Shown: in pieces, positions 9,718 to 18,716 of the stretch
Layout of the letters: every line of letters starts with the position of its first letter
How positions within the stretch are numbered: the stretch's first letter is position 1
Assembly (NCBI RefSeq): GCF_021432385.1
Contig: NZ_JAEACT010000002.1
Location: forward strand, 1,259,501 to 1,323,500
DNA from: Clostridium hydrogenum
Lineage (GTDB): Bacteria; Bacillota; Clostridia; Clostridiales; Clostridiaceae
Direction: 5' to 3'
DNA: 64,000 nucleotides
The notes under the pieces: generated by a model
Seen by the model: only the letters and a program-made list of their open reading frames with translations
Told to the model about the DNA's origin: nothing
Databases searched by the model: none
Translations under genes and position numbers: made by a program

Positions 9718-10910
9718 ATTTTATAAGATATAATGAAAGAAAAGCTGATGCTTTACTGAAAGAAGTTTTAGATACTTCAGAGAATAAAATTAATTTTTTG
9801 GATAAAATAGCAAATAAGGATATAATTTTATATGGTGCTGGAAACTTAGGGATAATGGCGGTAGATTTATTAAGTAAAATTAATATTGTACCCAAATATA
9901 TAGTTGATAAAAATCCTTCTGTTCATAATAAAAAAATTAATGGCGTTAAAGTTATTTCACCAGATGAAATTCTAGAGAAAGATAAGAAGAATGCTGTATT
10001 TGCAATATGCATTGTTAAGTTTCCTTTTAAAGAGATTGCTGGTTTTTTAAAATCAATTAATTGTGAGAAAATTGTAAGCTTTTGGGATGTATCGGAATAT
10101 TATAAAAAGAGTATGAAGATGACAAATGGATGGTATTTTGAAAATTTAACTTTGGAAAAAAAATATAAGTTGATTAGCTTTTACAATAATTTGGAGGATG
10201 ATATTTCTAAAGCTTCTTATGTACAAGTTTTATATTGGAGAATAAGAAGAGAAGAGGTATTATTTGAAAATGCAAAACCTAATTGCAATGATATGTATTT
10301 TACCAAAAGCATTCCTTATGAATTAAAGGACAACGAATATTACATAGATTGTGGTGCGTCTGATGGTGATATAATAGATAGTTTTTTAAAATGTGTTAAA
10401 GGTAAATTTAGTAAAATAATTGCGTTTGAACCAGATCCACAAAATTATAAAATGTTATGTCAATATATTGATACTTTGAAAAAAAATATTAGTAAAAATA
10501 TATTAACATACCCTTATGGATTAGGGTTGCAAAATGAGTTGTCAGCATTCTTGGTAAATAGGGATAAAGCTTGCAGATTTATAAACAAAGAAGAAGATAA
10601 TAGTTTGGAAAGTACTAAAATTGAACTCGTAAAAGTTGATGATATTTTAAGAGAAAAAAAAGTTACGTTTATGAAAATTCATACAGAAGGTATGGAATAT
10701 AAGATTTTAAGTGGTGCGTTAGAAACAATAGCAAGGAATAGACCTATAATAGCTGTAACAATTTATCACAATGAAGAAAGCTTAATAGAAATTCCTAATA
10801 TGCTCCTAGAAAAACTTGAAGGATATAAATTTTATCATAGGCTTCATTCATATTGTGGTACAGATAGTATTTTATATGCTGTTCCTCAAGAAAGAATTAA
10901 AATTAAATAG
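9714..10910 (+). CDS. Rossmann-like domain fused to FkbM-family methyltransferase
   Basis: 398 residues. Residues about 30-130 form a small nucleotide-binding-like domain (IILYGAGNLGIMAVDLL, then YIVDKNPS, NGVKVISPDEI) that recurs in this window on four glycosyltransferases (39797, 41086, 42885, 43922). Residues about 205-380 are an FkbM methyltransferase: YYIDCGASDGDIIDSF (SAM loop), IIAFEPDPQNYK, FMKIHTEGMEYKIL and IAVTIYHNEESLIEIP. Probable O-methylation of a glycan sugar. It overlaps the preceding radical SAM gene by 4 bases (ATGA) and is followed by a glycosyltransferase 33 bases later. Confidence 0.84.
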   Translation: MNFIRYNERKADALLKEVLDTSENKINFLDKIANKDIILYGAGNLGIMAVDLLSKINIVPKYIVDKNPSVHNKKINGVKVISPDEILEKDKKNAVFAICIVKFPFKEIAGFLKSINCEKIVSFWDVSEYYKKSMKMTNGWYFENLTLEKKYKLISFYNNLEDDISKASYVQVLYWRIRREEVLFENAKPNCNDMYFTKSIPYELKDNEYYIDCGASDGDIIDSFLKCVKGKFSKIIAFEPDPQNYKMLCQYIDTLKKNISKNILTYPYGLGLQNELSAFLVNRDKACRFINKEEDNSLESTKIELVKVDDILREKKVTFMKIHTEGMEYKILSGALETIARNRPIIAVTIYHNEESLIEIPNMLLEKLEGYKFYHRLHSYCGTDSILYAVPQERIKIK

Positions 10911-10943
10911 CTAATTTTAGATTTTAGGAGGTGAAAGTTTAAA

Positions 10944-12266
10944 ATGCCATTAATTTTACATATAACACCTCATATGGGTGGAGGAGTTGGAAAAGTATTA
11001 TCTGGTATTTCATGCTATGAAGAGAAAAATAACAACAGTAATTTCAAACATAAGATAATAGTTTTAGAGCAACCAGAAAAGATGAACTTCATAAATATAT
11101 GCAAGGATAGTGGTGTTGATATTTGCTGTTCTTCAAGCTTGAAATATATTGAAAATGAAATGTTGAAAGCGGATATTGTTCAAATTGAATGGTGGCATCA
11201 TCCACTAATAGCAAAATTATTAAAGGATTTTCCTAAGGTTTCAGTTCGATTGATAATATGGAGCCATATTTCAGGTTGCAATTATCCAAGTTTACCATTT
11301 GAGTTTGTTAAAATTCCACATAAATTTTTATTTACTTCGGAATATTCATTAGAAAATCCATTATGGACACAAACAGAAAGAAAGTATGCAGAAGAAAATT
11401 GTAGTGTAGTTAATAGTTCTGGAGAGTTTAATTTAAAGTTAAAAAAAGATTATACTAGAAAAAATGATAAATTTGTTATTGGCTATTGTGGTACATTAAA
11501 TTATTCTAAAATTCATCCTAATTTTATAGATTACTGTGCTTCTATTGATATACTTAATGTAAAATATGTTTTAGTTGGAGATGATGATAATAAGCAAAAA
11601 ATTCAAGCTCAAGCCAAAGAAAAAGGAATAGAAGATAAATTTGAATTTACAGGTTATACAAATGATATTTATAATGAATTATCTAAATTTGATATTTTTG
11701 CTTATCCACTAAACCCATATCATTTCGGAACGACGGAAAATGCATTGTTGGAGGCTATGGCTTTTGGGTTACCAGTTGTTGTATTAAACCAATGTACGGA
11801 AAAGTATATTGTTAAGCATATGGAAACGGGATTATTAGCAAATGGTATTGAAGATTATGCAGCATGTATAAAATATTTATATAGTAATCCAGATGTAGCC
11901 TGTAAAATAGGAGAAAATGCTAGAAATCATGTTATAAATACATATTCCATTGAGAAAACTTGTAATGGACTTTCAGTAGTATATGATGAAGTGTTAAATC
12001 TAGAAAAAAAATTGTTTGATTTTAAGAAAGTATTTGGTGATGCACCATATAATTGGTTTTTAGCATGTTTAGGCAAAGATAAGAAACTTTTTGAAGATAG
12101 TATAAATGATAAACTTTTTGATGAGGATAAGAAGATAATTGAAAACAAAATATTTAATTGTAGGAATATTTTAAAAGAAAAATCTAAAAGTTCTATAAAT
12201 CAGTTTTATAAATATTTTGAAACAGATGAGCATATTGCTTATTGGAAGTCTATTATAGATGACTAA
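10944..12266 (+). CDS. Glycosyltransferase family 4 (GT-B fold)
   Basis: 440 residues, ATG 10944 after TAGGAGGTG. The N terminus LILHITPHMGGGVGKVLSG has the glycine-rich GT-B acceptor loop. FVIGYCGTLNYSKIHPNF opens the C-terminal donor domain, and TTENALLEAMAFGLPVV is the conserved E-x7-E nucleotide-sugar-binding region. A helical tail of about 80 residues follows. It presumably transfers one sugar of the flagellar glycan, possibly the CDP-derived one made by its neighbours; donor and acceptor cannot be read from sequence. Confidence 0.85.
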   Translation: MPLILHITPHMGGGVGKVLSGISCYEEKNNNSNFKHKIIVLEQPEKMNFINICKDSGVDICCSSSLKYIENEMLKADIVQIEWWHHPLIAKLLKDFPKVSVRLIIWSHISGCNYPSLPFEFVKIPHKFLFTSEYSLENPLWTQTERKYAEENCSVVNSSGEFNLKLKKDYTRKNDKFVIGYCGTLNYSKIHPNFIDYCASIDILNVKYVLVGDDDNKQKIQAQAKEKGIEDKFEFTGYTNDIYNELSKFDIFAYPLNPYHFGTTENALLEAMAFGLPVVVLNQCTEKYIVKHMETGLLANGIEDYAACIKYLYSNPDVACKIGENARNHVINTYSIEKTCNGLSVVYDEVLNLEKKLFDFKKVFGDAPYNWFLACLGKDKKLFEDSINDKLFDEDKKIIENKIFNCRNILKEKSKSSINQFYKYFETDEHIAYWKSIIDD

Positions 12267-12293
12267 AATTTATATTTTACATTGGAGGCAATT

Positions 12294-12848
12294 ATGAAAA
12301 TTATTAAAGAATCTAAATTAGCAGGTTGTTTTTTGATAGAGCCTAATATATTTAAAGATGATAGAGGAACACTAGTTAAACCATATCATAGTGAAACTTT
12401 TAAAGAACTTGGACTTCATGATGAGTTTAATGAGGAAATAATAGTAACTTCTAAAAAAAATGTTATTAGAGGATTGCATTTTCAATGTCCACCTCTTCCA
12501 CAGATAAAAGTTGTTTCTTGTGTTAACGGAGAAATACTTGATGTTGTTGTAGATATACGAAAAGGTTCGCCAACATATGGTGAGTGGGAGGGTTTTGTTT
12601 TAAATAATATAAACAACTATGCCCTGTATGTACCTGAGGGGCTAGCACATGGCTATGCTGTTTTAAAGGATAATACTGTAGTGTGTTATAAGATGTCTAA
12701 TATTTTTTCTGCTGACTTAGATGGTGGGATAAGGTGGAATTCTTTAGATATAGATTGGAAAATAAGTAATCCTATAATTTCAGAAAAAGACAAGAATCAA
12801 ATGTCTATTGACGAACTTGATAGTAAATTTATTTTTAAACATGAATAA
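12294..12848 (+). CDS. RmlC/RfbC-like nucleotide-sugar 3,5- (or 3-) epimerase
   Basis: 184 residues from ATG 12294 (GGAGG at 12284-12288). The cupin epimerase signatures are present: DDRGTLVKPYHSETF, VIRGLHFQ (the catalytic His of RmlC enzymes), DVVVDIRKGSPTYGEW and YVPEGLAHGY. Family members epimerise 4-keto-6-deoxy nucleotide sugars. Here the same unit has rfbF and rfbG but no rmlA/rmlB, so the substrate is more likely CDP-4-keto-6-deoxyglucose than the dTDP sugar. In Yersinia a comparable set (DdhA, DdhB, an epimerase and a reductase) makes CDP-6-deoxy-altrose; a similar product is an inference here. Confidence 0.83.
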   Translation: MKIIKESKLAGCFLIEPNIFKDDRGTLVKPYHSETFKELGLHDEFNEEIIVTSKKNVIRGLHFQCPPLPQIKVVSCVNGEILDVVVDIRKGSPTYGEWEGFVLNNINNYALYVPEGLAHGYAVLKDNTVVCYKMSNIFSADLDGGIRWNSLDIDWKISNPIISEKDKNQMSIDELDSKFIFKHE

Positions 12849-12870
12849 ATTTTGTTGAGGGGGAGATTTG

Positions 12871-13761
12871 ATGATTAAGGCGTTTATTACTGGGGCAACT
12901 GGATTTGTGGGAGCCAATTTATGTAATAGATTAATTAAAGAAAATGTAGAAGTATATGTTTTGGTAAGGGAAACATCTAACACTAGTGTGTTTGGTGATT
13001 TTAAAGACAAGATAAATATATGTAAATATAATGGTACAATTGAAACTATGCAACAAATAATAAGCAGGGTAAAACCTGATGTAGTATTTCATTTAGCAGC
13101 TTATTTTGTTGCTGAACATAATTCAAAAGATATTAATAACTTAATTAATAGTAATATTTCATTAGGTTTATATTTACTTGAGGCCATGAAAAATGAAAAT
13201 GTTAAATATCTAATTAATATAGGAACAAATTGGCAAAATTATAATTCTGAACAATATAACCCTGTAGATTTATATGCTGCAACAAAACAGGCATTTTATG
13301 ATTTGGCAAAATATTATACTGAGGCTACAGAACTGAGAATGATAACCTTAAAATTATGTGATACATATGGTCCTAAGGATTTTAGACCAAAGTTATTAAG
13401 TACACTAAATAGAATATCAGAAACTGGCGAAAGTTTAAAAATGTCTAAGGGTGAACAGGAAATGGGATTTGTTTATATAGATGATGTAATTGATGCTATA
13501 ATATGTGCAATGAAATCAATTATTAAGATGCCAGAACATTATAATGAAGATTTTTTAGTGGCACCAGAAAAATTTTATTCATTAAAGGATGTAGTCAAAG
13601 TTTTTGAGGATACTGTTAATAAGAAAGTGAATATTGAATGGGGAAAAAGAGAATATAGGCATAGGGAAGTTATGAAAATTTCAAATGGTAAAAAATTAGA
13701 AGGTTGGAATCCTAAAATCGATTTAAAGGTAGGAATGACAAAAACATTTAGTGATAAGTAG
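12871..13761 (+). CDS. NAD(P)-dependent short-chain dehydrogenase, probable CDP-4-keto-6-deoxy sugar reductase
   Basis: 296 residues from ATG 12871, with GAGGGGGAG just upstream. An extended SDR: FITGATGFVGANL is the Rossmann glycine loop, VVFHLAAYFVAEH the nucleotide-binding NAA-like region, and DLYAATKQAFYDLAKYY carries the YxxxK-like catalytic pair. KLCDTYGPKDFRPK follows. It resembles CDP-abequose/paratose synthase-type reductases more than UDP-epimerases. It sits between the rfbC-like epimerase and rfbG, which suits a C4-reductase finishing the CDP-6-deoxy sugar. Confidence 0.8.
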   Translation: MIKAFITGATGFVGANLCNRLIKENVEVYVLVRETSNTSVFGDFKDKINICKYNGTIETMQQIISRVKPDVVFHLAAYFVAEHNSKDINNLINSNISLGLYLLEAMKNENVKYLINIGTNWQNYNSEQYNPVDLYAATKQAFYDLAKYYTEATELRMITLKLCDTYGPKDFRPKLLSTLNRISETGESLKMSKGEQEMGFVYIDDVIDAIICAMKSIIKMPEHYNEDFLVAPEKFYSLKDVVKVFEDTVNKKVNIEWGKREYRHREVMKISNGKKLEGWNPKIDLKVGMTKTFSDK

Positions 13762-13827
13762 TTATAGAAACGTGGTTGCTATGGCGAGATGAGTTTTTAG
13801 AAAGAAATATAGATGGGAGGTTTGAAA

Positions 13828-14916
13828 ATGGATTTAAAAGATATATTTTTAAAAAAGAATGTATTAATTACAGGACATACTGGTTTCAAAGGTTCATGGC
13901 TTTCTATATGGCTAAAAGATTTAGGAGCTAATGTTATAGGTTATTCTCTTGATCCATATACAGCTTATGATAATTTTAATCTTTGCGAATTAAATAGTAA
14001 AGTTATTGATATTAGAGGTGATATTAGAGATTCACAAAGACTTGAAGAAGTATTTAATACATATAAACCTGAATTTGTATTTCACCTTGCGGCACAGCCA
14101 CTTGTGAGAAAATCCTATGAGAATCCAAAGGAAACCTATGAAGCTAATGTGATTGGAACACTTAATGTCCTTGAGGCAATTAGAAAATGTAAAACGGTCA
14201 AAGTTGGAATAATGGTGACTACGGATAAGTGTTATGAAAATAAAGAGCAGCATATTGGTTACAAGGAGACTGACCCTATGGGAGGCTATGATCCATATAG
14301 CTCAAGTAAAGGCTGTGCTGAGCTTTTGATAGCATCATATAGAAATTCTTTTTTCAATGTAAAAGACTATTCAAAACATGGAAAGGCTATAGCCTCAGTT
14401 AGAGCAGGAAATGTTATAGGTGGGGGAGACTTTGCAGAGGATAGAATAGTTCCAGATTGTATTAAAGCTATTGAAAAGGGTGATATTATAAATATTAGAA
14501 GTCCTCATGCTGTAAGACCTTGGCAGTTTGTATTGGAGCCTTTAAGCGGATATATCCTCCTTGCGGCTAAGATGTACAATGAGCCTTTAAAGTATTCAGG
14601 AGCTTGGAACTTTGGACCAAATGAAACTTTAAATATGGAAGTACAGGATGTAGTTAATGAGATTATAAAGAGTTATGGAAAAGGTCACTGGGAGGATATT
14701 TCTGAGTTAGAAAAGCTTCATGAAGCAAACTTACTCATGCTTGATTGTAGCAAGGCGAGGGAAGCTTTAAACTGGCAGCAAGCACTCAATTTTGAGGAAA
14801 CTATAAATATGACGGTTTCTTGGTATAAAAACTATAAGGATAAAGACATGTACGAATTTTGTAAAGCTCAAATTGAGGAATACGCTAAAAAGCAAAAAGT
14901 ATTTATATATAGTTGA
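13828..14916 (+). CDS. rfbG: CDP-glucose 4,6-dehydratase
   Basis: 362 residues from ATG 13828; GGGAGG at 13815-13820 fits this start better than the ATG at 13813. It converts CDP-glucose to CDP-4-keto-6-deoxyglucose. The opening VLITGHTGFKGSWLSIWL is diagnostic of RfbG, followed by VFHLAAQPLVRKSYENP, VTTDKCYENKE and the YDPYSSSKGCAELL catalytic stretch (YxxxK). SVRAGNVIGGGDFAEDRIVP and RPWQFVLEPLSGYI complete the family pattern. Partner of rfbF at the head of the unit. No rfbH (the C3 dehydrase for 3,6-dideoxy sugars) is present in the window. Confidence 0.94.
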   Translation: MDLKDIFLKKNVLITGHTGFKGSWLSIWLKDLGANVIGYSLDPYTAYDNFNLCELNSKVIDIRGDIRDSQRLEEVFNTYKPEFVFHLAAQPLVRKSYENPKETYEANVIGTLNVLEAIRKCKTVKVGIMVTTDKCYENKEQHIGYKETDPMGGYDPYSSSKGCAELLIASYRNSFFNVKDYSKHGKAIASVRAGNVIGGGDFAEDRIVPDCIKAIEKGDIINIRSPHAVRPWQFVLEPLSGYILLAAKMYNEPLKYSGAWNFGPNETLNMEVQDVVNEIIKSYGKGHWEDISELEKLHEANLLMLDCSKAREALNWQQALNFEETINMTVSWYKNYKDKDMYEFCKAQIEEYAKKQKVFIYS

Positions 14917-15075
14917 ATTTTGGCATTTGTGTAGAAGCTAAAGTGTATTTTATGAAAAAGGAAAGGTTACAGTAGTTATTGTGCCATAAATTAATAAAAG
15001 ATTCCATGGAATAAGGCGACGAAGTTAGTATCACGCAATGACTTTTTCTACTATTTTAAAACACCTGGAGCATAT

Positions 15076-15134
15076 AAAAATATCCTTTACTATGGTTTTA
15101 GTTATAACATTAAATCATAGTAAAGGATATTTTT
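15076..15134 (+). terminator. Rho-independent terminator after the CDP-sugar unit
   Basis: A perfect 19-bp inverted repeat, 15076-15094 with 15116-15134 (arm AAAAATATCCTTTACTATG), loop of 21 bases, 3' arm ending in TTTTT. It lies 160 bases past rfbG and before the 15247 promoter. The rest of the 14917-15331 gap shows no gene. Confidence 0.88.
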
Positions 15135-15246
15135 ATAGTTTTTATTCCTATAGTGGTACAGTAAAATATTTTGTATAGTAAATATGAAAATCGTATCAAA
15201 CATTGGAAATATGATGATGATTCTTGAATGACAGTTACCTATCTAT

Positions 15247-15273
15247 TAAAGATAATTGTACAAATTTCGATAA
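15247..15273 (+). promoter_or_regulatory. Sigma-28-type promoter upstream of the 15332 glycosyltransferase
   Basis: TAAA at 15247-15250, 15-base spacer, TTCGATAA at 15266-15273. The spacing equals that of the perfect site at 2970 and the CGATAA core is intact; the first two bases of the -10 block differ from consensus. It is followed by a 58-base leader. Confidence 0.72.
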
Positions 15274-15331
15274 TAATTATACTATGAATATATAATTAAA
15301 CAGATAAAAAATTACTTTAGGAGAAATTACT

Positions 15332-17020
15332 ATGCTTACAAGTATTATAATATTAACATATAACAAGCTTAATTACACAAAACAGTGTATAGAAAGCATT
15401 AGAAATAATACAGCAAAAAGCTCTTATGAATTAATAATAGTTGATAATTGCTCTAATGATGGTACAAAAGAATGGCTTAAAAGCCAAAAGGATATAATAA
15501 CTATATTTAATGATAAAAATCTTGGGTTCCCCAAAGGATGTAATCAAGGAATAAAAATATCAAATGGAGAAAGCATTCTTTTACTTAATAATGATGTTGT
15601 AGTGACAGAAAATTGGCTTAGTAATTTAACAACTTGTCTTTATAGTTCACATGAAATTGGCGCGGTTAGTTCTGTTTCAAACTCTTGTCCTTATTATCAA
15701 ACAATAGAAACAGATTATAGATCGATTGAGGAAATGCAAAGTTTTGCTACAAATTACAATATTTCAGATTCTAATAAGTGGGAGGGAAGATTAAAGCTTA
15801 TAGGTTTCTGTATGCTTATAAAAAGAGAGGTTATTAAAAAAATAGGCTTATTAGACGAAATTTTTTCTCCTGGTAATTACGAAGATGATGATTATTCAAT
15901 TAGAATAAGAGAAGCAGGATATAAATTAATGTTATGTAATGATACTTTTATTCATCATTATGGTGGAACGTCTTTTAAGGAAAACAAAGGGTATTCAAAA
16001 TTGCTTAAAAATAATGAAGCGAAGTTTAAAGAAAAATGGGGATTTACCTCTGCTAAAAATATGGAACTCAATAGAAATTTAATTGGATTAGTGGATAAAT
16101 CACCAAATGAGAAGTTTAAAGTTCTTCAAATAGGATGTGGATGTGGAGCAACTTTACTTTATTTAAAAAATAAATATAAGAATGCAGAATTATATGGTGT
16201 AGATACAAATAAAAAAGCGCTAGAACAAGCAGACTTTTTAGTAGATGCTTTTAATGAAGATGTATATAATATAGATGAAATATGTGGTTATTTTAGTAAT
16301 ATTAAATTTGATTATATTTTTATAAATCATATACTTCTAGATAGAATTGAAAATAATGAAATTTTATATAAAATGAAAAAAATTTTAGCCGATAATGGAA
16401 AAATATTTGTAGAGTTAAAACCATTGGCTAAAGACAAAAAATATTGTGTAACTACTGAAAAACTCATAGAAAGCTTAACTAAAGCAAAATATAAAAATAT
16501 TGATGGTTTGATTATTAAGTATGAAAATGAAGTAAAAGAATATATTTTCAGTGGTGAGAATATAGAAAATGAATCTATGGAGGGTGAGAAAGTGGCATAT
16601 AAAATAGAAAAAAAGGGAAATAGCAATGAATTACAGCGTAAACTTAAATTTTTATTAAGAAGAATAGAAAATAATATAGAAGTAGAAGAAAGCAGAGAAA
16701 AAGTATATGAACTTTTAAAAGCTTCACATATAAATTTAGAAGATATATTATTTAGCACAGCAAAGGATATTATAAAAAAGGATGAAGTACTAAATTCTGT
16801 TGCAGCTAAATGTTATGAAAAGGGTCTTTATGATAATGTAATACCACTTTTTCAAGCTGCCTATGAATATAATACTAACAACTCAGATGTTATATATAAT
16901 TTGGCGTATTTTCTATATGAACTTGGAGAGAAAAAGTTATCACTCACTTATTTTGAAAAAATTAGGGGTATAAATCCAGAAATAGACGAATTTATATTAA
17001 AATTAAAAGGAGAAGTATAA
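15332..17020 (+). CDS. Family 2 glycosyltransferase - SAM methyltransferase-like - TPR fusion
   Basis: 562 residues, ATG 15332 with GGAG upstream. Residues 1-240 are a GT-A glycosyltransferase: TSIIILTYNKLNYTKQCIES, LIIVDNCSNDGT (DxD-like region), NLGFPKGCNQG and ILLLNNDVVV, close to rhamnosyltransferase-type GT2. About 265-390 is a methyltransferase-like Rossmann domain with VLQIGCGCGATLLYL. The last 120 residues are helical with one clear TPR (NNSDVIYNLAYFLYELGEK). The domain order mirrors the 4012 gene with the TPR moved to the C terminus. First gene after the 15247 promoter; the next gene begins 4 bases after its stop. Confidence 0.83.
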   Translation: MLTSIIILTYNKLNYTKQCIESIRNNTAKSSYELIIVDNCSNDGTKEWLKSQKDIITIFNDKNLGFPKGCNQGIKISNGESILLLNNDVVVTENWLSNLTTCLYSSHEIGAVSSVSNSCPYYQTIETDYRSIEEMQSFATNYNISDSNKWEGRLKLIGFCMLIKREVIKKIGLLDEIFSPGNYEDDDYSIRIREAGYKLMLCNDTFIHHYGGTSFKENKGYSKLLKNNEAKFKEKWGFTSAKNMELNRNLIGLVDKSPNEKFKVLQIGCGCGATLLYLKNKYKNAELYGVDTNKKALEQADFLVDAFNEDVYNIDEICGYFSNIKFDYIFINHILLDRIENNEILYKMKKILADNGKIFVELKPLAKDKKYCVTTEKLIESLTKAKYKNIDGLIIKYENEVKEYIFSGENIENESMEGEKVAYKIEKKGNSNELQRKLKFLLRRIENNIEVEESREKVYELLKASHINLEDILFSTAKDIIKKDEVLNSVAAKCYEKGLYDNVIPLFQAAYEYNTNNSDVIYNLAYFLYELGEKKLSLTYFEKIRGINPEIDEFILKLKGEV

Positions 17021-17024
17021 ATAA

Positions 17025-18650
17025 ATGAATCAAAAAAAAATATGTTTTATTACATGTGTTAATGATTCAGCACTTTATGATGAATGTTTAAAGTACATAA
17101 ATAATTTGAATATACCTAATGGATTTGAAGTAGAAACATTGGCAATAAGTGATGCAGAAAGTATAACCTCTGCATATAACAAAGCAATGAAAACAAGTGA
17201 TGCTAAATATAAAGTATATCTTCATCAAGATGTTTTTATTATAAATAAGAATTTTATAGAAGATATTATAAAAATTTTTAATAGTGATGAAAAAATAGGA
17301 CTAATTGGAATGGTTGGAGCAAAAGTTATTCCTACAAGTGCTAAGTGGTGGGAAGCATTTGAAAAATTCGGCTGTGTCTATGAAAATCATACTGGTGTTA
17401 TGAAACCTCTTAAATTTGATGAAATAAAAGAAAATTATGTAGAAGTAAAAAGCGTTGATGGTTTTTTATTAGTAACAAATCAAGATATAACATGGAGAGA
17501 AGATATTTTTATAGGATGGCATTTTTATGATGTATCTCAATGTGTTGAATTTACACTAAAAGGTTACAAAATAGCGGTACCAAAGCAAGAAAATCCCTGG
17601 TGCATACATGATTGCGAATTTGTAGAAACTACGGGTAAGTATGATGTGTATAGGGAGGCTTTTCTTGATGAATACTCTAAAAAGATATTTCCACTAGTTA
17701 GTATTTTGATACCAGCTTATAATAAACCTAAGTTTTTAGAGATAGGTCTTAAGTCCGTTTTAAAACAAACTTATAGAAATATAGAAATAGTTATATGTGA
17801 TGATAGTACAAATGATGAAGTAGAAAATATGCTTAAGCCTTATATAAATAAGTATTCATTTATAAAATATAGAAGAAATATAAGAGAAAAAGAAGACATA
17901 TTTTTAAAAGAAGATGATGATAAACTTAGGAATAGCGAAGGAAATAATAATGCTATAAAAAACTTTAATAGATGCTTAAATTTAAGTTCTGGGGAATATG
18001 TAAATTATCTCATGGATGATGATGTATATATGAAAGATAAAATAAGCGAGATGATGAATTATTATATAGCATTTGACGATATAACTTTAGTTACATCATG
18101 TCGTCAGATTATAGATGAAAAGGGGAATAGACTTAAAGATATTTTGGCTACTAAAAAAATTAGTGAGAAAACAGCCATGATTGAAGGAAAAATTTTAAAA
18201 AGTTTTATCTTTAAAAGTATGATTAATTCAATAGGGGAACCAACTACAGTACTTTTTAGAAAAAAGGATTTGGCTGGAAAAATGTTTGGACAATTTGATG
18301 AAAGATTATATTATTGTATTGTGGATGTTGCTACATGGATAGGTTTGTTGTCAAAGGGAAAAGCTGTATATATATCTGAACCGTTAAGCAAAATGAGATT
18401 TCATGGTGAAATGAGAAGTGAGATGTTGTCGGTCAAAATTTTGGGTGCTATGGAATGGTATTATTTAATATCAAGTTCATTAAATTTGGGAATTTTAGAG
18501 GATAGTGAGGCTAAATATAGTATTTCATTGTGGCTAAAAAGAAGTAAATATTTATTTGATTTAATTTCAAAACAAAATAATTTAAATAAATTGCCGATTA
18601 AAGAGTTATATAAGTGTTTTGATAAGGCTAAAACATATATTTCTAAATAA
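17025..18650 (+). CDS. Tandem-domain glycosyltransferase (Glyco_tranf_2_5-like + GT2), paralog a
   Basis: 541 residues. Residues 1-220 resemble the Glyco_tranf_2_5/StrF-like domain: KICFITCVNDSALYDECL, KYKVYLHQDVFIINKNF and IGLIGMVGAKVIPTSAKW. Residues about 225-430 are a classical GT2: VSILIPAYNKPKFLEIGL, IVICDDSTNDE and YVNYLMDDDVYMKDK, where the Asp cluster would bind metal and nucleotide sugar. It has close paralogs at 21175 and 24922, with long DNA-level similarity to 21175. Near the start a run of nine A could allow slippage, but the frame is intact. Likely adds sugars to the flagellar glycan; specificity unknown. Confidence 0.84.
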   Translation: MNQKKICFITCVNDSALYDECLKYINNLNIPNGFEVETLAISDAESITSAYNKAMKTSDAKYKVYLHQDVFIINKNFIEDIIKIFNSDEKIGLIGMVGAKVIPTSAKWWEAFEKFGCVYENHTGVMKPLKFDEIKENYVEVKSVDGFLLVTNQDITWREDIFIGWHFYDVSQCVEFTLKGYKIAVPKQENPWCIHDCEFVETTGKYDVYREAFLDEYSKKIFPLVSILIPAYNKPKFLEIGLKSVLKQTYRNIEIVICDDSTNDEVENMLKPYINKYSFIKYRRNIREKEDIFLKEDDDKLRNSEGNNNAIKNFNRCLNLSSGEYVNYLMDDDVYMKDKISEMMNYYIAFDDITLVTSCRQIIDEKGNRLKDILATKKISEKTAMIEGKILKSFIFKSMINSIGEPTTVLFRKKDLAGKMFGQFDERLYYCIVDVATWIGLLSKGKAVYISEPLSKMRFHGEMRSEMLSVKILGAMEWYYLISSSLNLGILEDSEAKYSISLWLKRSKYLFDLISKQNNLNKLPIKELYKCFDKAKTYISK

Positions 18651-18716
18651 ATTAATTCTTAAATTTTCTATATATTAGGTAGAATAGGATAATACAAATT
18701 GAAAGAAGAGGTTTGA

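Noticed and set aside
16327..16758. Long minus-strand frames (for example 143 codons here, 155 at 29267-29734, 138 at 25624-26040).
   Set aside because: They lie wholly inside well-supported + strand genes, have no ribosome sites and show low-complexity Ile/Ser/Phe/Leu composition typical of antisense shadows.
17030..17042. A9 run at the start of the 17025 glycosyltransferase as a phase-variation tract.
   Set aside because: A runs of this size are common in such AT-rich DNA, and the paralog at 21175 has an interrupted run; no evidence for variation in one sequence.
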